From NCBI GenBank assembly GCA_030667765.1, contig DAOUVF010000221.1, forward strand, positions 1-5,574: DNA of 5,574 bases, read 5' to 3'. The notes under the pieces are model-generated. The model was not told the DNA's origin. It saw nothing but the letters and a program-made list of their open reading frames with translations, and made no database searches. Positions 1 to 5,574 of the stretch are shown here, piece after piece. The position numbers and the translations under genes were made by a program. Each line of letters begins with the position of its first letter. Positions within the stretch are counted from its first letter, which is position 1. The stretch comes from Bacteroides sp. GTDB taxonomy: Bacteria; Bacteroidota; Bacteroidia; Bacteroidales; SM23-62.

Positions 1-781
1 AGAAACCATCCGATCGCTGTACCTCCTTCAAGGCTGCTGCCATGGTCTGGAAAGTTGAGATATATTCTGCCCGGTGGGGATCTTCTGCTGGTAGATGCTG
101 TAAGGTTTTTGCATGTGCCCCGAATACCCAGCCGTTGCCCCGGGACCAAAAACAATCTTTTCCATTGGGCGTCTGAAAGGGCGGATCAAAGTTCTCATCC
201 CTGTACCAGAGTCCCGATACCCCATTGTACATTCCCCTGCGAACCTTCGTATCTTCATACAGATCGTACATTTTCTGGAAATACCGGTCATCTTCATTCA
301 GTACACCCAATCGTGCAAAAACGGGCATGGCCATAAAAAATGCATCGATCCAGTACCAGTCATCCTTCTTGGTGCTGTTTACCATGTTTGCAACACTTTC
401 CTGGATATCCTTAATTTTTGCCGCTTCCTCCTCGATCCTATACAGGTCCAGATACGTTTGGCCAATGCATTGATTATCTGCATGTCGTGTACTGGGACCG
501 CCTTTCAGTGCCCAGTTATTATTCTCAGCCCAGACAGCAGCGTAATAAAGGTATTTCTGATCGGGCCAGGTATGGTACAGGGCCATATTGCCCGTGAAAT
601 AAGCAGCCCTGTTCCATTCCCAGTCTCCTGGATCAATATGGCCATTTATCCAATGGTCATTCACCCTTACCATGGTCTGCAATACTTCCTCTTTATCTGG
701 CAGCTGCGCCTGCACAATGGAAGCAACAACAAACAGGCTGGTAAAAATTAAAACATACCGGACCTTGAAAAAATATTTCAT
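1..781 (-). CDS. GH105-type unsaturated glucuronyl/galacturonyl hydrolase, 3' end cut by window edge
   Basis: The first 260 codons are visible and open to the left edge; family members are usually about 350-400 residues, so roughly the last third is missing. Residues 1-25 look like a Sec signal peptide (MKYFFK, a hydrophobic core, VQA before QLP), so the enzyme should reach the periplasm or beyond. GH105/GH88-like features follow: HADNQCIGQTYLDLY (100-114), WYWIDAFFMAMPVFARLG (142-159), WSRGNGWVFGAH (212-223) and LKEVQRSDGF at the edge. Asp102 and Asp146 match by position and context the two active-site aspartates known from Bacillus YteR, and Arg214/Trp218 sit in the conserved WxRGxGW motif. 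The family hydrates the double bond of 4,5-unsaturated uronic acids at oligosaccharide ends produced by polysaccharide lyases, which releases the sugar. The ATG at 781-779 is chosen because it precedes the signal peptide and has a Shine-Dalgarno-like sequence. Translational coupling to the rhamnosidase gene 12 bases upstream is likely. GH88 is the alternative, but the motifs fit GH105 better. Preference for galacturonyl or glucuronyl substrates cannot be told. Confidence 0.9.
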   Translation of the reverse strand, partial: MKYFFKVRYVLIFTSLFVVASIVQAQLPDKEEVLQTMVRVNDHWINGHIDPGDWEWNRAAYFTGNMALYHTWPDQKYLYYAAVWAENNNWALKGGPSTRHADNQCIGQTYLDLYRIEEEAAKIKDIQESVANMVNSTKKDDWYWIDAFFMAMPVFARLGVLNEDDRYFQKMYDLYEDTKVRRGMYNGVSGLWYRDENFDPPFQTPNGKDCFWSRGNGWVFGAHAKTLQHLPAEDPHRAEYISTFQTMAAALKEVQRSDGF

Positions 782-787
782 GCTCTA

Positions 788-793
788 CTCCTT
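788..793 (-). promoter_or_regulatory. Ribosome binding site of the GH105 gene
   Basis: On the minus strand AAGGAG lies 6 bases before the ATG at 781-779 and directly follows the TAG stop (796-794) of the rhamnosidase gene. This supports the chosen start and suggests that ribosomes finishing the rhamnosidase could reinitiate here. Strong Shine-Dalgarno sites are uncommon in Bacteroidota, so how much the site contributes is uncertain. Confidence 0.6.
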
Positions 794-3241
794 CTATTTA
801 TACAATATTTCCTGACTCCCGCCAAGCAGTACTGTTTTCTCATTATTCCAGATAAATACCCCCGACAGGTTCCCTGGCAGGCTTACCGATCCGGATATGC
901 CTTTTTTTCCTTTTCTTTTCAGATCGACTTTGATATCCCCTTCCGGATGGGGCATGGATGCTTTAATAAAATTCAGTTTCCCGGGATTCGGTTCGATCAC
1001 CACTGATTTAAACCCTGGTTCTGCCGGGTAGATTCCTGTTACTGTATGCAACAGGTCAAAACATGGACTGGCACTCCAGGCATGGCAATCGGAGCGCATG
1101 TCAAATTCCCTTTCAGCAAAAGTCGTGAGCCCAAGGTCAAGCATGATATTCCAAGGTTCTATTTGGTTAAGGTATTCATCTCCCATACCTGTTTTTTGCA
1201 ATGCCCTGAAAAGATAAAACCTGAAATAGACGGTAGCCTGGATCAGGTCCTTTTGTTCCAGCACCTTTCGCATCAGGTCCTTCTGTTCATTTTTTTCCAG
1301 GGCATCAGTAAGGATGGCGAAGATATTGGTATGTTGTGAAAAGATCTTTTTATCCGGGGTTTCGGCAAACATGCCCCTTGATTCATCATAGCAATGAGTA
1401 TAGACCGCCTGGATCATGTCGCTTGCCATTTGATCATATTTTACGGCGAGTCCCTTATTACCCAGGCTGTTAAATAATTCACTGGCGAATTTCAAAGCAT
1501 AGACATACTGTAAACTGATAGAGGCACTGTGTCCGTATTCGGCACCGGGTGGGACGCCATTATTGTATTCCGGGGCCCAGTCTGTAAAATTCCACCACTC
1601 CAGGTTACCCAGTAAACCGTTTTTCCCTATCCTCTTTTCGAACCATTCCAGGACAGAAATCATTCCCGGCTGGAATTTGCCCACAAAATCCATATCATTC
1701 CTGTATACATAATAATCGTATATCATGGCTATCCAGATCAGGGAATAGGTTGGAATAACCTGGTATACATAGGAAGGATAGCGGCTTAAGGTTAATCCTT
1801 CAGGGATCCGGGAATGATCAAATTGTTCGATGGCATTCCGAGCCAGCCTGTCGTCGCCGGATACATAATAGGTGATCAAAGCCTGTATGCGTGTATCACC
1901 AATGTATTGCAGTTGTTCATAATATGGACAATCTGCATATGTTTCGGTGCTGTTTAAACGCTGTGTCCTCCAGGCCGCTTCCCAGATTTTCGAGAGGATG
2001 GGATCGTCTGATTCAAAGGATGCATTTTCCTCGAATGGATAGGCCCAGAAAATCCCGTAAAAATTATCAAGGCTCAAGGCTTCATCCGCTGTTTCGATGT
2101 CAAACTGGATAAATCTGTAGGTTCTGTACCAAAGGGTGATGAAATGCCTCTTATTGCCGCCATCTGGATAAATCAGATCATAATAGCCAAAGATATGCTT
2201 CCCTTCAGTCTCGTTCCTGTTTCCTTTCACCAGTCTTGCATTGAAATGGTCATCTGTATGCAGGTTTTCCGGGTCCACAGTTCCAAACAGAGATTCCGCA
2301 TAGGTGATTTTGATTTCACTTCCTTTGCCACCACTGGTGATAAGATTGGGGTAACCCAGGGTTAACCAGGTCTGGTCAATCAATATTGATGCTTTGGTAT
2401 TCGGGGGAATGGTCAGGGCCTTTTCATTCCTCAGGAAGCCATCGTTTGACTGGATCCCTTCAGTCCGGATGACCTCTTTAAGCCTGACCTCTTTTTCTTC
2501 CATCATGGGGATATTCCGCGGTACAAGAAACCAGGAGGCTCCAAATAAAAAATTACGGCCTACTGCAGCTTCTGTACGAGCTGTTTTGGGTTTTAACCAG
2601 TCACCATCGTCAAAATTGATCTTCTTCCATCCCCAGGGGTGTTGAGAAGCAACAAATTGATCTGTGGGCCCCGCTGCATAATACCCTCCCACTGAGTCGC
2701 TTGTTATGGGTATAAAGTCATAAGCCAGGTTTTTGGTGACCTTCCATTTCGAATCACCCGTATTTATAATTTTTTTGTTTGTAGAATCACTTTGAAGAAT
2801 AAATGCAGTCTGGGAGGAATGCTGTTCTGCATGGCGGTATTCTCCAAAATTTACCACCTCTGCAGCAACAATATTCTTACCCTTCAGCAGATATGGGGCT
2901 ATATCAATTGTTTCATAGCGCAAGTGTAATAAATTTCCCCTGGCGGGCCCGTCACATACCTTCTGCCCGTTAACATATAGCCGGTAACGGTTATCACCGG
3001 AAACATATATGATATATTTATCCGGCTTATCTTCAAGGTCAAATGAACGCCGGAACAGGAACACACCATAATCCAATGTGGATGCTGTGGGGTGGGTTAT
3101 CCATTTTGCTTCCCAGGTATGTTTTAACAGTGACCAATCTTTCCCATCCGCATTTGATTTGACATTTGACTCCTGGGGAAATGACTGTATACCTATAAGT
3201 AAAAGAAGACTGGCAAGGATTAATTTCAGAAAGATCTTCAT
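794..3241 (-). CDS. Secreted alpha-L-rhamnosidase-like glycoside hydrolase (GH78 type)
   Basis: This complete 815-residue protein begins with a hydrophobic signal peptide (about 1-22, MKIFLKLILASLLLLIGIQS). An N-terminal beta region follows (about 44-240) with EAKWITHP (44-51), FRRSF and DNRYRLYVNG...GPARG (83-102), typical of the N-terminal domain of bacterial rhamnosidases. A second beta region spans about 250-400. The (alpha/alpha)6 barrel is about 405-725, with DCPYYEQLQYIGD (437-449), WWNFTDW (549-555) and FAEREFDMRSDCHAWSAS (708-725). A C-terminal beta domain completes it, with the PGFKSVVIEPNPG and MPHPEGDIKV signatures. In GH78 two glutamates act as general acid and base; Glu442 in the DCP motif and Glu710 in FAE are the best positional candidates, by inference. 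The expected reaction is inverting hydrolysis of terminal alpha-L-rhamnose from oligosaccharides or glycosides, probably in the periplasm. The ATG at 3241-3239 is chosen because it starts the signal peptide; no clear Shine-Dalgarno sequence precedes it. The gene likely forms an operon with the GH105 gene 12 bases downstream. The DCP motif differs from the common DCPxREExxGWxGD form, so specificity for a sugar other than plain rhamnose is possible. Confidence 0.85.
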   Translation of the reverse strand: MKIFLKLILASLLLLIGIQSFPQESNVKSNADGKDWSLLKHTWEAKWITHPTASTLDYGVFLFRRSFDLEDKPDKYIIYVSGDNRYRLYVNGQKVCDGPARGNLLHLRYETIDIAPYLLKGKNIVAAEVVNFGEYRHAEQHSSQTAFILQSDSTNKKIINTGDSKWKVTKNLAYDFIPITSDSVGGYYAAGPTDQFVASQHPWGWKKINFDDGDWLKPKTARTEAAVGRNFLFGASWFLVPRNIPMMEEKEVRLKEVIRTEGIQSNDGFLRNEKALTIPPNTKASILIDQTWLTLGYPNLITSGGKGSEIKITYAESLFGTVDPENLHTDDHFNARLVKGNRNETEGKHIFGYYDLIYPDGGNKRHFITLWYRTYRFIQFDIETADEALSLDNFYGIFWAYPFEENASFESDDPILSKIWEAAWRTQRLNSTETYADCPYYEQLQYIGDTRIQALITYYVSGDDRLARNAIEQFDHSRIPEGLTLSRYPSYVYQVIPTYSLIWIAMIYDYYVYRNDMDFVGKFQPGMISVLEWFEKRIGKNGLLGNLEWWNFTDWAPEYNNGVPPGAEYGHSASISLQYVYALKFASELFNSLGNKGLAVKYDQMASDMIQAVYTHCYDESRGMFAETPDKKIFSQHTNIFAILTDALEKNEQKDLMRKVLEQKDLIQATVYFRFYLFRALQKTGMGDEYLNQIEPWNIMLDLGLTTFAEREFDMRSDCHAWSASPCFDLLHTVTGIYPAEPGFKSVVIEPNPGKLNFIKASMPHPEGDIKVDLKRKGKKGISGSVSLPGNLSGVFIWNNEKTVLLGGSQEILYK

Positions 3242-3303
3242 GGGCTTGATGTTTCAGTTTTCTTCAATGGAACGATGTGAAAAGGACATTTCTAAAGCGG
3301 AAT

Positions 3304-3343
3304 CGATAAATACTTTTCACTGTTCCCATGAAACAATTTATCG
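3304..3343. repeat. 8-bp inverted repeat upstream of the rhamnosidase gene
   Basis: CGATAAAT at 3304-3311 and its exact complement ATTTATCG at 3336-3343 are separated by 24 bases. The outer ends lie about 60-100 bases before the rhamnosidase start, a plausible place for an operator. The repeat is short and AT-rich, so chance is a real alternative. Confidence 0.3.
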
Positions 3344-3350
3344 CATTGGT

Positions 3351-3393
3351 TATATCAACTGGAGCCTTCCGCAGGGAAGGCTCCAGTGATATA
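3351..3393 (-). terminator. Strong hairpin after the T9SS protein gene, possible terminator or processing element
   Basis: On the minus strand a 12-bp perfect GC-rich stem (CTGGAGCCTTCC paired with GGAAGGCTCCAG) closes on a CTGC loop. It is extended, after one bulged T at 3358, by seven more pairs (TATATCA with TGATATA), giving 19 pairs in all. It begins 62 bases after the TAG at 3458-3456. The RNA that follows (ACCAATGCGATAAATTG) has no U-tract, so it is not a textbook intrinsic terminator. It could instead end transcription partially or protect the 3' end of the upstream message while the downstream genes are read through. The stem is symmetric, so strand assignment rests on gene direction alone. 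Confidence 0.5.
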
Positions 3394-3424
3394 TACATCC
3401 ACCATAGGAGGAGGGAGGATGTAT
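3393..3424 (-). repeat. Weaker hairpin with pyrimidine-rich loop beside the main hairpin
   Basis: ATACATCC (3424-3417 on the minus strand) can pair with GGATGTAT (3400-3393), leaving a 16-base loop that contains CCTCCTCCT. It touches the base of the larger hairpin and shares base 3393 with it, so the two could stack or compete only at their edge. The 8-bp stem with a large loop is only marginally stable. Confidence 0.3.
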
Positions 3425-3455
3425 TTATTCAAAGTACTGTGAGACTGGTCTCTGT

Positions 3456-5574
3456 CTACTTAATCATAATTTTCCCTACAGCCACATTTCCTTTATCTGA
3501 ATGTAACTGTATGAAATACATACCACTCTCAAACTGGCTGGCATTAATTGTAACAGAGTGTTCTCCATTTGTTCTCATCTCCATTACCTGCTGACCGCTG
3601 AGATTATACATCTCGATCCGCTGTATGTGATCAATCTCTCCAATGGTAAACATATCGCTAGCTGGATTAGGATAGATCAAAACATCTGGCATGCCAGAAC
3701 CACTTATATCCTCAACAGATGTGTAAAGACCGGCATTTACATTGTCGAAGTATACCTTGTCATTGGAAGAACCGATACCGATTTTTCCGGCACCCAGCAA
3801 CATATCTTTGGCCCCCTGTGGAACTGCTTCCCAGTGGCTGAACTGCCAGCTTGCAACATCTCCGCCATATATCTGCGCCTGAGTTAAGGTATCCACGTCA
3901 AGTGCCCAATACTCCTCTCCGTTCACTATCATCCTTAAAATTGTACCCTCGCGAACCAGCCGGATGATGTTCCAGTCGTCGAAGCTGGTGTCATCTACGT
4001 ATGGAATACATCTCTCAGGTGGTATTTCTTCAACCGGGTCTCCCGGATCATCCGTTTTATCAAGACGGTATGCCTGTCCTTCGAATTCAAACCGGATACC
4101 GGAAATACCAAATGCATCACCCTGTCCTTTGGGATCGCCCGTAACGCCAATTCCCGGGTGATTGAAGTACATGGCCTGAGCCCAATTATCTTCATCCATA
4201 TATGAGAAATACAATACGGCATCTTCAAACATGGAGGCATCAGGAGCTCCGGAAGCTCTCTTGAACAACTTGGCCTCTGCTTGAATGAACCAATCATTGT
4301 CATAGGTTGCATCTTTCACGATACTCATACGATTCCCACCTGATTCTTTGGGAGCCGTAATACCATACCTGGTATCACCACTGTCCTCTATAACTCCCCA
4401 CAACCATGGATTTATCTCAGAATAATTTCCTGCTTCGCCAAGGATCTCAACATCACTGAACAGGCCTGTAACTTCAATGTATCCTGCGTTTACATCATCA
4501 AAAAGGACTTTATCGTTGGAAGAACCCACACCGATTTGTCCTGCTCCCAGTAACATGTCTTTGGCTCCCTGTGGCACCTCTTCCCAGTGGCTGAATTGCC
4601 AGCTTGCTACATCTCCGCCATATATCTGAGCCATTGTTAATGTATCCACATCTAGTGCCCAGTATTCTTCTCCATTTACAAGCATGGTTAGAATTGTACC
4701 CTCACGTTCCAGCCGGATGTTGTTCCAATCGTCAAAACTTCCGTCATCCACATACGGAATACATCTTTCCGCAGGTATTTCCTCGACCGGATCGCCCGGA
4801 TCATCCGTTTTATCCAACCGGTAGGCCTGTCCCTCGAAAACAAACCGTATACCGGAAATACCATATGCATCACCCTGTCCTTTGGGATCACCCGTGACGC
4901 CAATTCCCGGATGATTGAAATACATGGCCTGAGCCCAGTTATCCTCATCCTGATAGGAGAAGAAAAGTACGGCATCTTCGAACAATGATGCGTCCGGTGC
5001 TCCACTGGCTCTCTTGAACAACTTTGCTTCCGCTTCAATGAACCAATCATGGTCATAGCCGTTGCCATTCAGGATACTCATACGATTTCCACCGGATTCT
5101 TTGGGAGCCGTAATTCCATACCTGGTATCACCACTGTCTTCAGTAACACCCCATAACCAGGGATTTACTTCCGTATAGTTGCCTGCATCACCGAGGAATT
5201 CAACATCGCTGAACTCTCCTTCAACAGTGACCCAGCCTGCATCAACATTATCAAAGTATACCCTATCATTTGCAGATCCGATACCAATCTGTCCAGCTGT
5301 AAATAGCAGGTCCAGAACTTCAGGCGGGATGGAATCTATGGTATCCAGCCGATTGCCGGTATAGAATTCAATCATGGTTACAGTATCCAGGCCAATGGCA
5401 TGGTACACTCCTCCATTGACAAGCATGCTCAGAACAGAATCTTCCATCATAACCTTGACCTTGTTCCAGTCATGAAAGCTTGTATCCCCCGCGAAGGGTA
5501 TACAGGTTTCAGGATCTATTTCTTCTACCGGGTCACCCGGATCATCGGAATGCATAAATCCATATCCTTTCCCA
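3456..5574 (-). CDS. T9SS-secreted protein with tandem 251-residue jelly-roll-like modules, 5' end cut by window edge
   Basis: The reading frame is open to the right edge, giving 705 visible residues, numbered here from the codon at 5573-5571. The visible part holds the end of one module (1-114), two full modules (115-365 and 366-616), a short linker and a T9SS type A sorting domain (about 631-705). Each module begins near FSDVE, runs through NPWLWG, DTRYGITAPKESGGNRMS and DAVLxFSY, then through an acidic DDPGDPVEE loop, and closes with DWNxIRLxREG, VNGEEY and VxFDxVNAG. The closing pattern resembles the concanavalin-like folds of LamG and DUF1080-type domains, in which a DWN...VNG strand pair precedes a final V.F.D strand. 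Binding to a polysaccharide is therefore a reasonable inference, but no catalytic residues can be named. The protein should be exported by T9SS and either anchored on the cell surface or released. A Met at 5555-5553 is internal: the codons before it (GKGYGF) align with GQAYRL of the other modules, so the true start, the signal peptide and any catalytic domain lie beyond the edge. It precedes the rhamnosidase and GH105 genes on the same strand, which suggests a role on the same glycan. Confidence 0.85.
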   Translation of the reverse strand, partial: GKGYGFMHSDDPGDPVEEIDPETCIPFAGDTSFHDWNKVKVMMEDSVLSMLVNGGVYHAIGLDTVTMIEFYTGNRLDTIDSIPPEVLDLLFTAGQIGIGSANDRVYFDNVDAGWVTVEGEFSDVEFLGDAGNYTEVNPWLWGVTEDSGDTRYGITAPKESGGNRMSILNGNGYDHDWFIEAEAKLFKRASGAPDASLFEDAVLFFSYQDEDNWAQAMYFNHPGIGVTGDPKGQGDAYGISGIRFVFEGQAYRLDKTDDPGDPVEEIPAERCIPYVDDGSFDDWNNIRLEREGTILTMLVNGEEYWALDVDTLTMAQIYGGDVASWQFSHWEEVPQGAKDMLLGAGQIGVGSSNDKVLFDDVNAGYIEVTGLFSDVEILGEAGNYSEINPWLWGVIEDSGDTRYGITAPKESGGNRMSIVKDATYDNDWFIQAEAKLFKRASGAPDASMFEDAVLYFSYMDEDNWAQAMYFNHPGIGVTGDPKGQGDAFGISGIRFEFEGQAYRLDKTDDPGDPVEEIPPERCIPYVDDTSFDDWNIIRLVREGTILRMIVNGEEYWALDVDTLTQAQIYGGDVASWQFSHWEAVPQGAKDMLLGAGKIGIGSSNDKVYFDNVNAGLYTSVEDISGSGMPDVLIYPNPASDMFTIGEIDHIQRIEMYNLSGQQVMEMRTNGEHSVTINASQFESGMYFIQLHSDKGNVAVGKIMIK
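3459..3683 (-). other. T9SS type A C-terminal sorting domain (coding region)
   Basis: These 75 codons encode visible residues 631-705. They start VLIYPNPASDMFTIG, continue with IEMYNLSGQQV and SVTINASQFESGMYFIQL, and end in VAVGKIMIK just before the stop. Order, spacing and length match the Por_Secre_tail family, which directs proteins across the outer membrane by type IX secretion and is normally cleaved off on export. Confidence 0.92.
3726..4478 (-). repeat. Tandem module copy C (last full 251-residue unit)
   Basis: Encodes visible residues 366-616, from IEVTGLFSDVEILG to VYFDNVNAGL. Counted by eye it differs from copy B at about 34 of 251 positions (roughly 86-87% identity), with no insertions or deletions. 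Its single cysteine is at visible residue 522, in ERCIPY. Confidence 0.85.
4479..5231 (-). repeat. Tandem module copy B (251-residue unit)
   Basis: Encodes visible residues 115-365, from VTVEGEFSDVEFLG to VLFDDVNAGY, directly joined to copy C without a linker. Long stretches are identical to copy C, including the RASGAPDAS and NHPGIGVTGDPKGQGDA regions. The most variable stretch follows NRMSI (LNGNGYDHD against VKDATYDND in copy C). Its single cysteine is visible residue 271. Confidence 0.85.
5232..5574 (-). repeat. Tandem module copy A, C-terminal part only
   Basis: Encodes the last 114 residues of a more divergent copy; its first half is beyond the window. DDPGDPVEE, CIPF, AGQIGIGSANDRVYFDNVDAG and the single cysteine (visible residue 24) are conserved. 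The GGDVASWQFSHWEEVPQG stretch of the other copies is replaced by a shorter, different sequence (about GNRLDTIDSIPPE). The spacing between cysteines is 247 residues here against 251 between B and C, which fits a net four-residue difference. Confidence 0.8.

Larger units (their letters stand above)
3242..3455. other. Intergenic spacer rich in inverted repeats
   Basis: This 214-base gap separates the stop of the T9SS module protein from the start of the rhamnosidase gene. It contains a strong hairpin (3351-3393), a weaker one beside it (3393-3424) and an 8-bp inverted repeat with a long spacer (3304-3343). I found no convincing Bacteroidota promoter (TAnnTTTG with an upstream TTTG) on the minus strand and no plausible small gene. 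The gap is much longer than the 12-base junction downstream, so the rhamnosidase may have its own transcription start or be expressed at a different level from the gene before it. Confidence 0.6.

Noticed and set aside
28..297. Minus-strand open frame of 89 codons inside the GH105 gene
   Set aside because: It is an alternative frame of the GH105 gene, whose own frame is continuous from 781 to the left edge with the WSRGNGW motif across this stretch.
113..751. Plus-strand open frame of 212 codons
   Set aside because: It lies fully antisense to the GH105 coding frame, which has clear family motifs and a signal peptide. The plus-strand product shows no recognisable domain.
3404..3418. Plus-strand AGGAGGAGGG run as a ribosome binding site
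   Set aside because: No plausible plus-strand gene follows; the downstream plus-strand frames are antisense to the T9SS protein gene.
3995..4312. Alternative minus-strand frames inside the repeat region (also at 4688-5068)
   Set aside because: The two frames resemble each other only because the underlying modules are repeated. The main frame carries the conserved domain pattern and the sorting signal.
5553..5555. ATG as the start codon of the T9SS module protein
   Set aside because: The frame stays open to the window edge, and the six codons before it (GKGYGF) align with the GQAYRL stretch before the same DDPGDPVEE loop in the other modules. There is no signal peptide after it, so it is an internal Met.
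3726..5574. Direct repeats as a CRISPR array or mobile element
   Set aside because: The repeats are about 750 bases long, in frame, adjacent and protein-coding. There are no short repeat-spacer units, transposase genes or terminal inverted repeats.

Overview
The window looks like part of a carbohydrate-degradation locus from a Bacteroidota (Bacteroidetes) species. The best evidence for the lineage is the C-terminus of the protein at 3456-5574. It ends in a typical type IX secretion (T9SS) type A sorting domain, with a YPNPASD start, an IEMYNLSGQQV centre, an ESGMYFIQL strand and a KIMIK end. T9SS is confined to that phylum and close relatives. The coding density, the moderate GC content and the glycoside hydrolase types fit the same lineage.

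All real genes lie on the minus strand, so transcription runs from the right edge to the left. (1) 5574-3456 is the 3' part of a large secreted protein. It is built of tandem jelly-roll-like modules of 251 residues and ends in the T9SS sorting domain; its start lies beyond the right edge. (2) 3455-3242 is a 214-base intergenic stretch with a strong 19-bp hairpin and two weaker inverted repeats. (3) 3241-794 is a complete 815-residue secreted alpha-L-rhamnosidase-like protein (GH78 type). (4) 781-1 is the first 260 residues of a secreted GH105-type unsaturated glucuronyl/galacturonyl hydrolase. It starts 12 bases after the rhamnosidase stop and runs off the left edge.

GH105 enzymes remove the 4,5-unsaturated uronic acid that polysaccharide lyases leave on the non-reducing end of oligosaccharides. 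Alpha-L-rhamnosidases remove rhamnose. Together they point to a polymer in which uronic acid and rhamnose alternate: pectic rhamnogalacturonan I, or ulvan in a marine organism. The T9SS protein would be exported and could bind the polymer, or carry an unseen catalytic domain upstream. No SusC/SusD pair, regulator, lyase or sulfatase lies inside the window, so the substrate stays open.

I saw no tRNA, rRNA, CRISPR array, insertion sequence or prophage signal. The least ordinary parts are the tandem-module protein, with one conserved cysteine and one acidic DDPGDPVEE loop per module, and the hairpin-rich spacer between it and the rhamnosidase gene.
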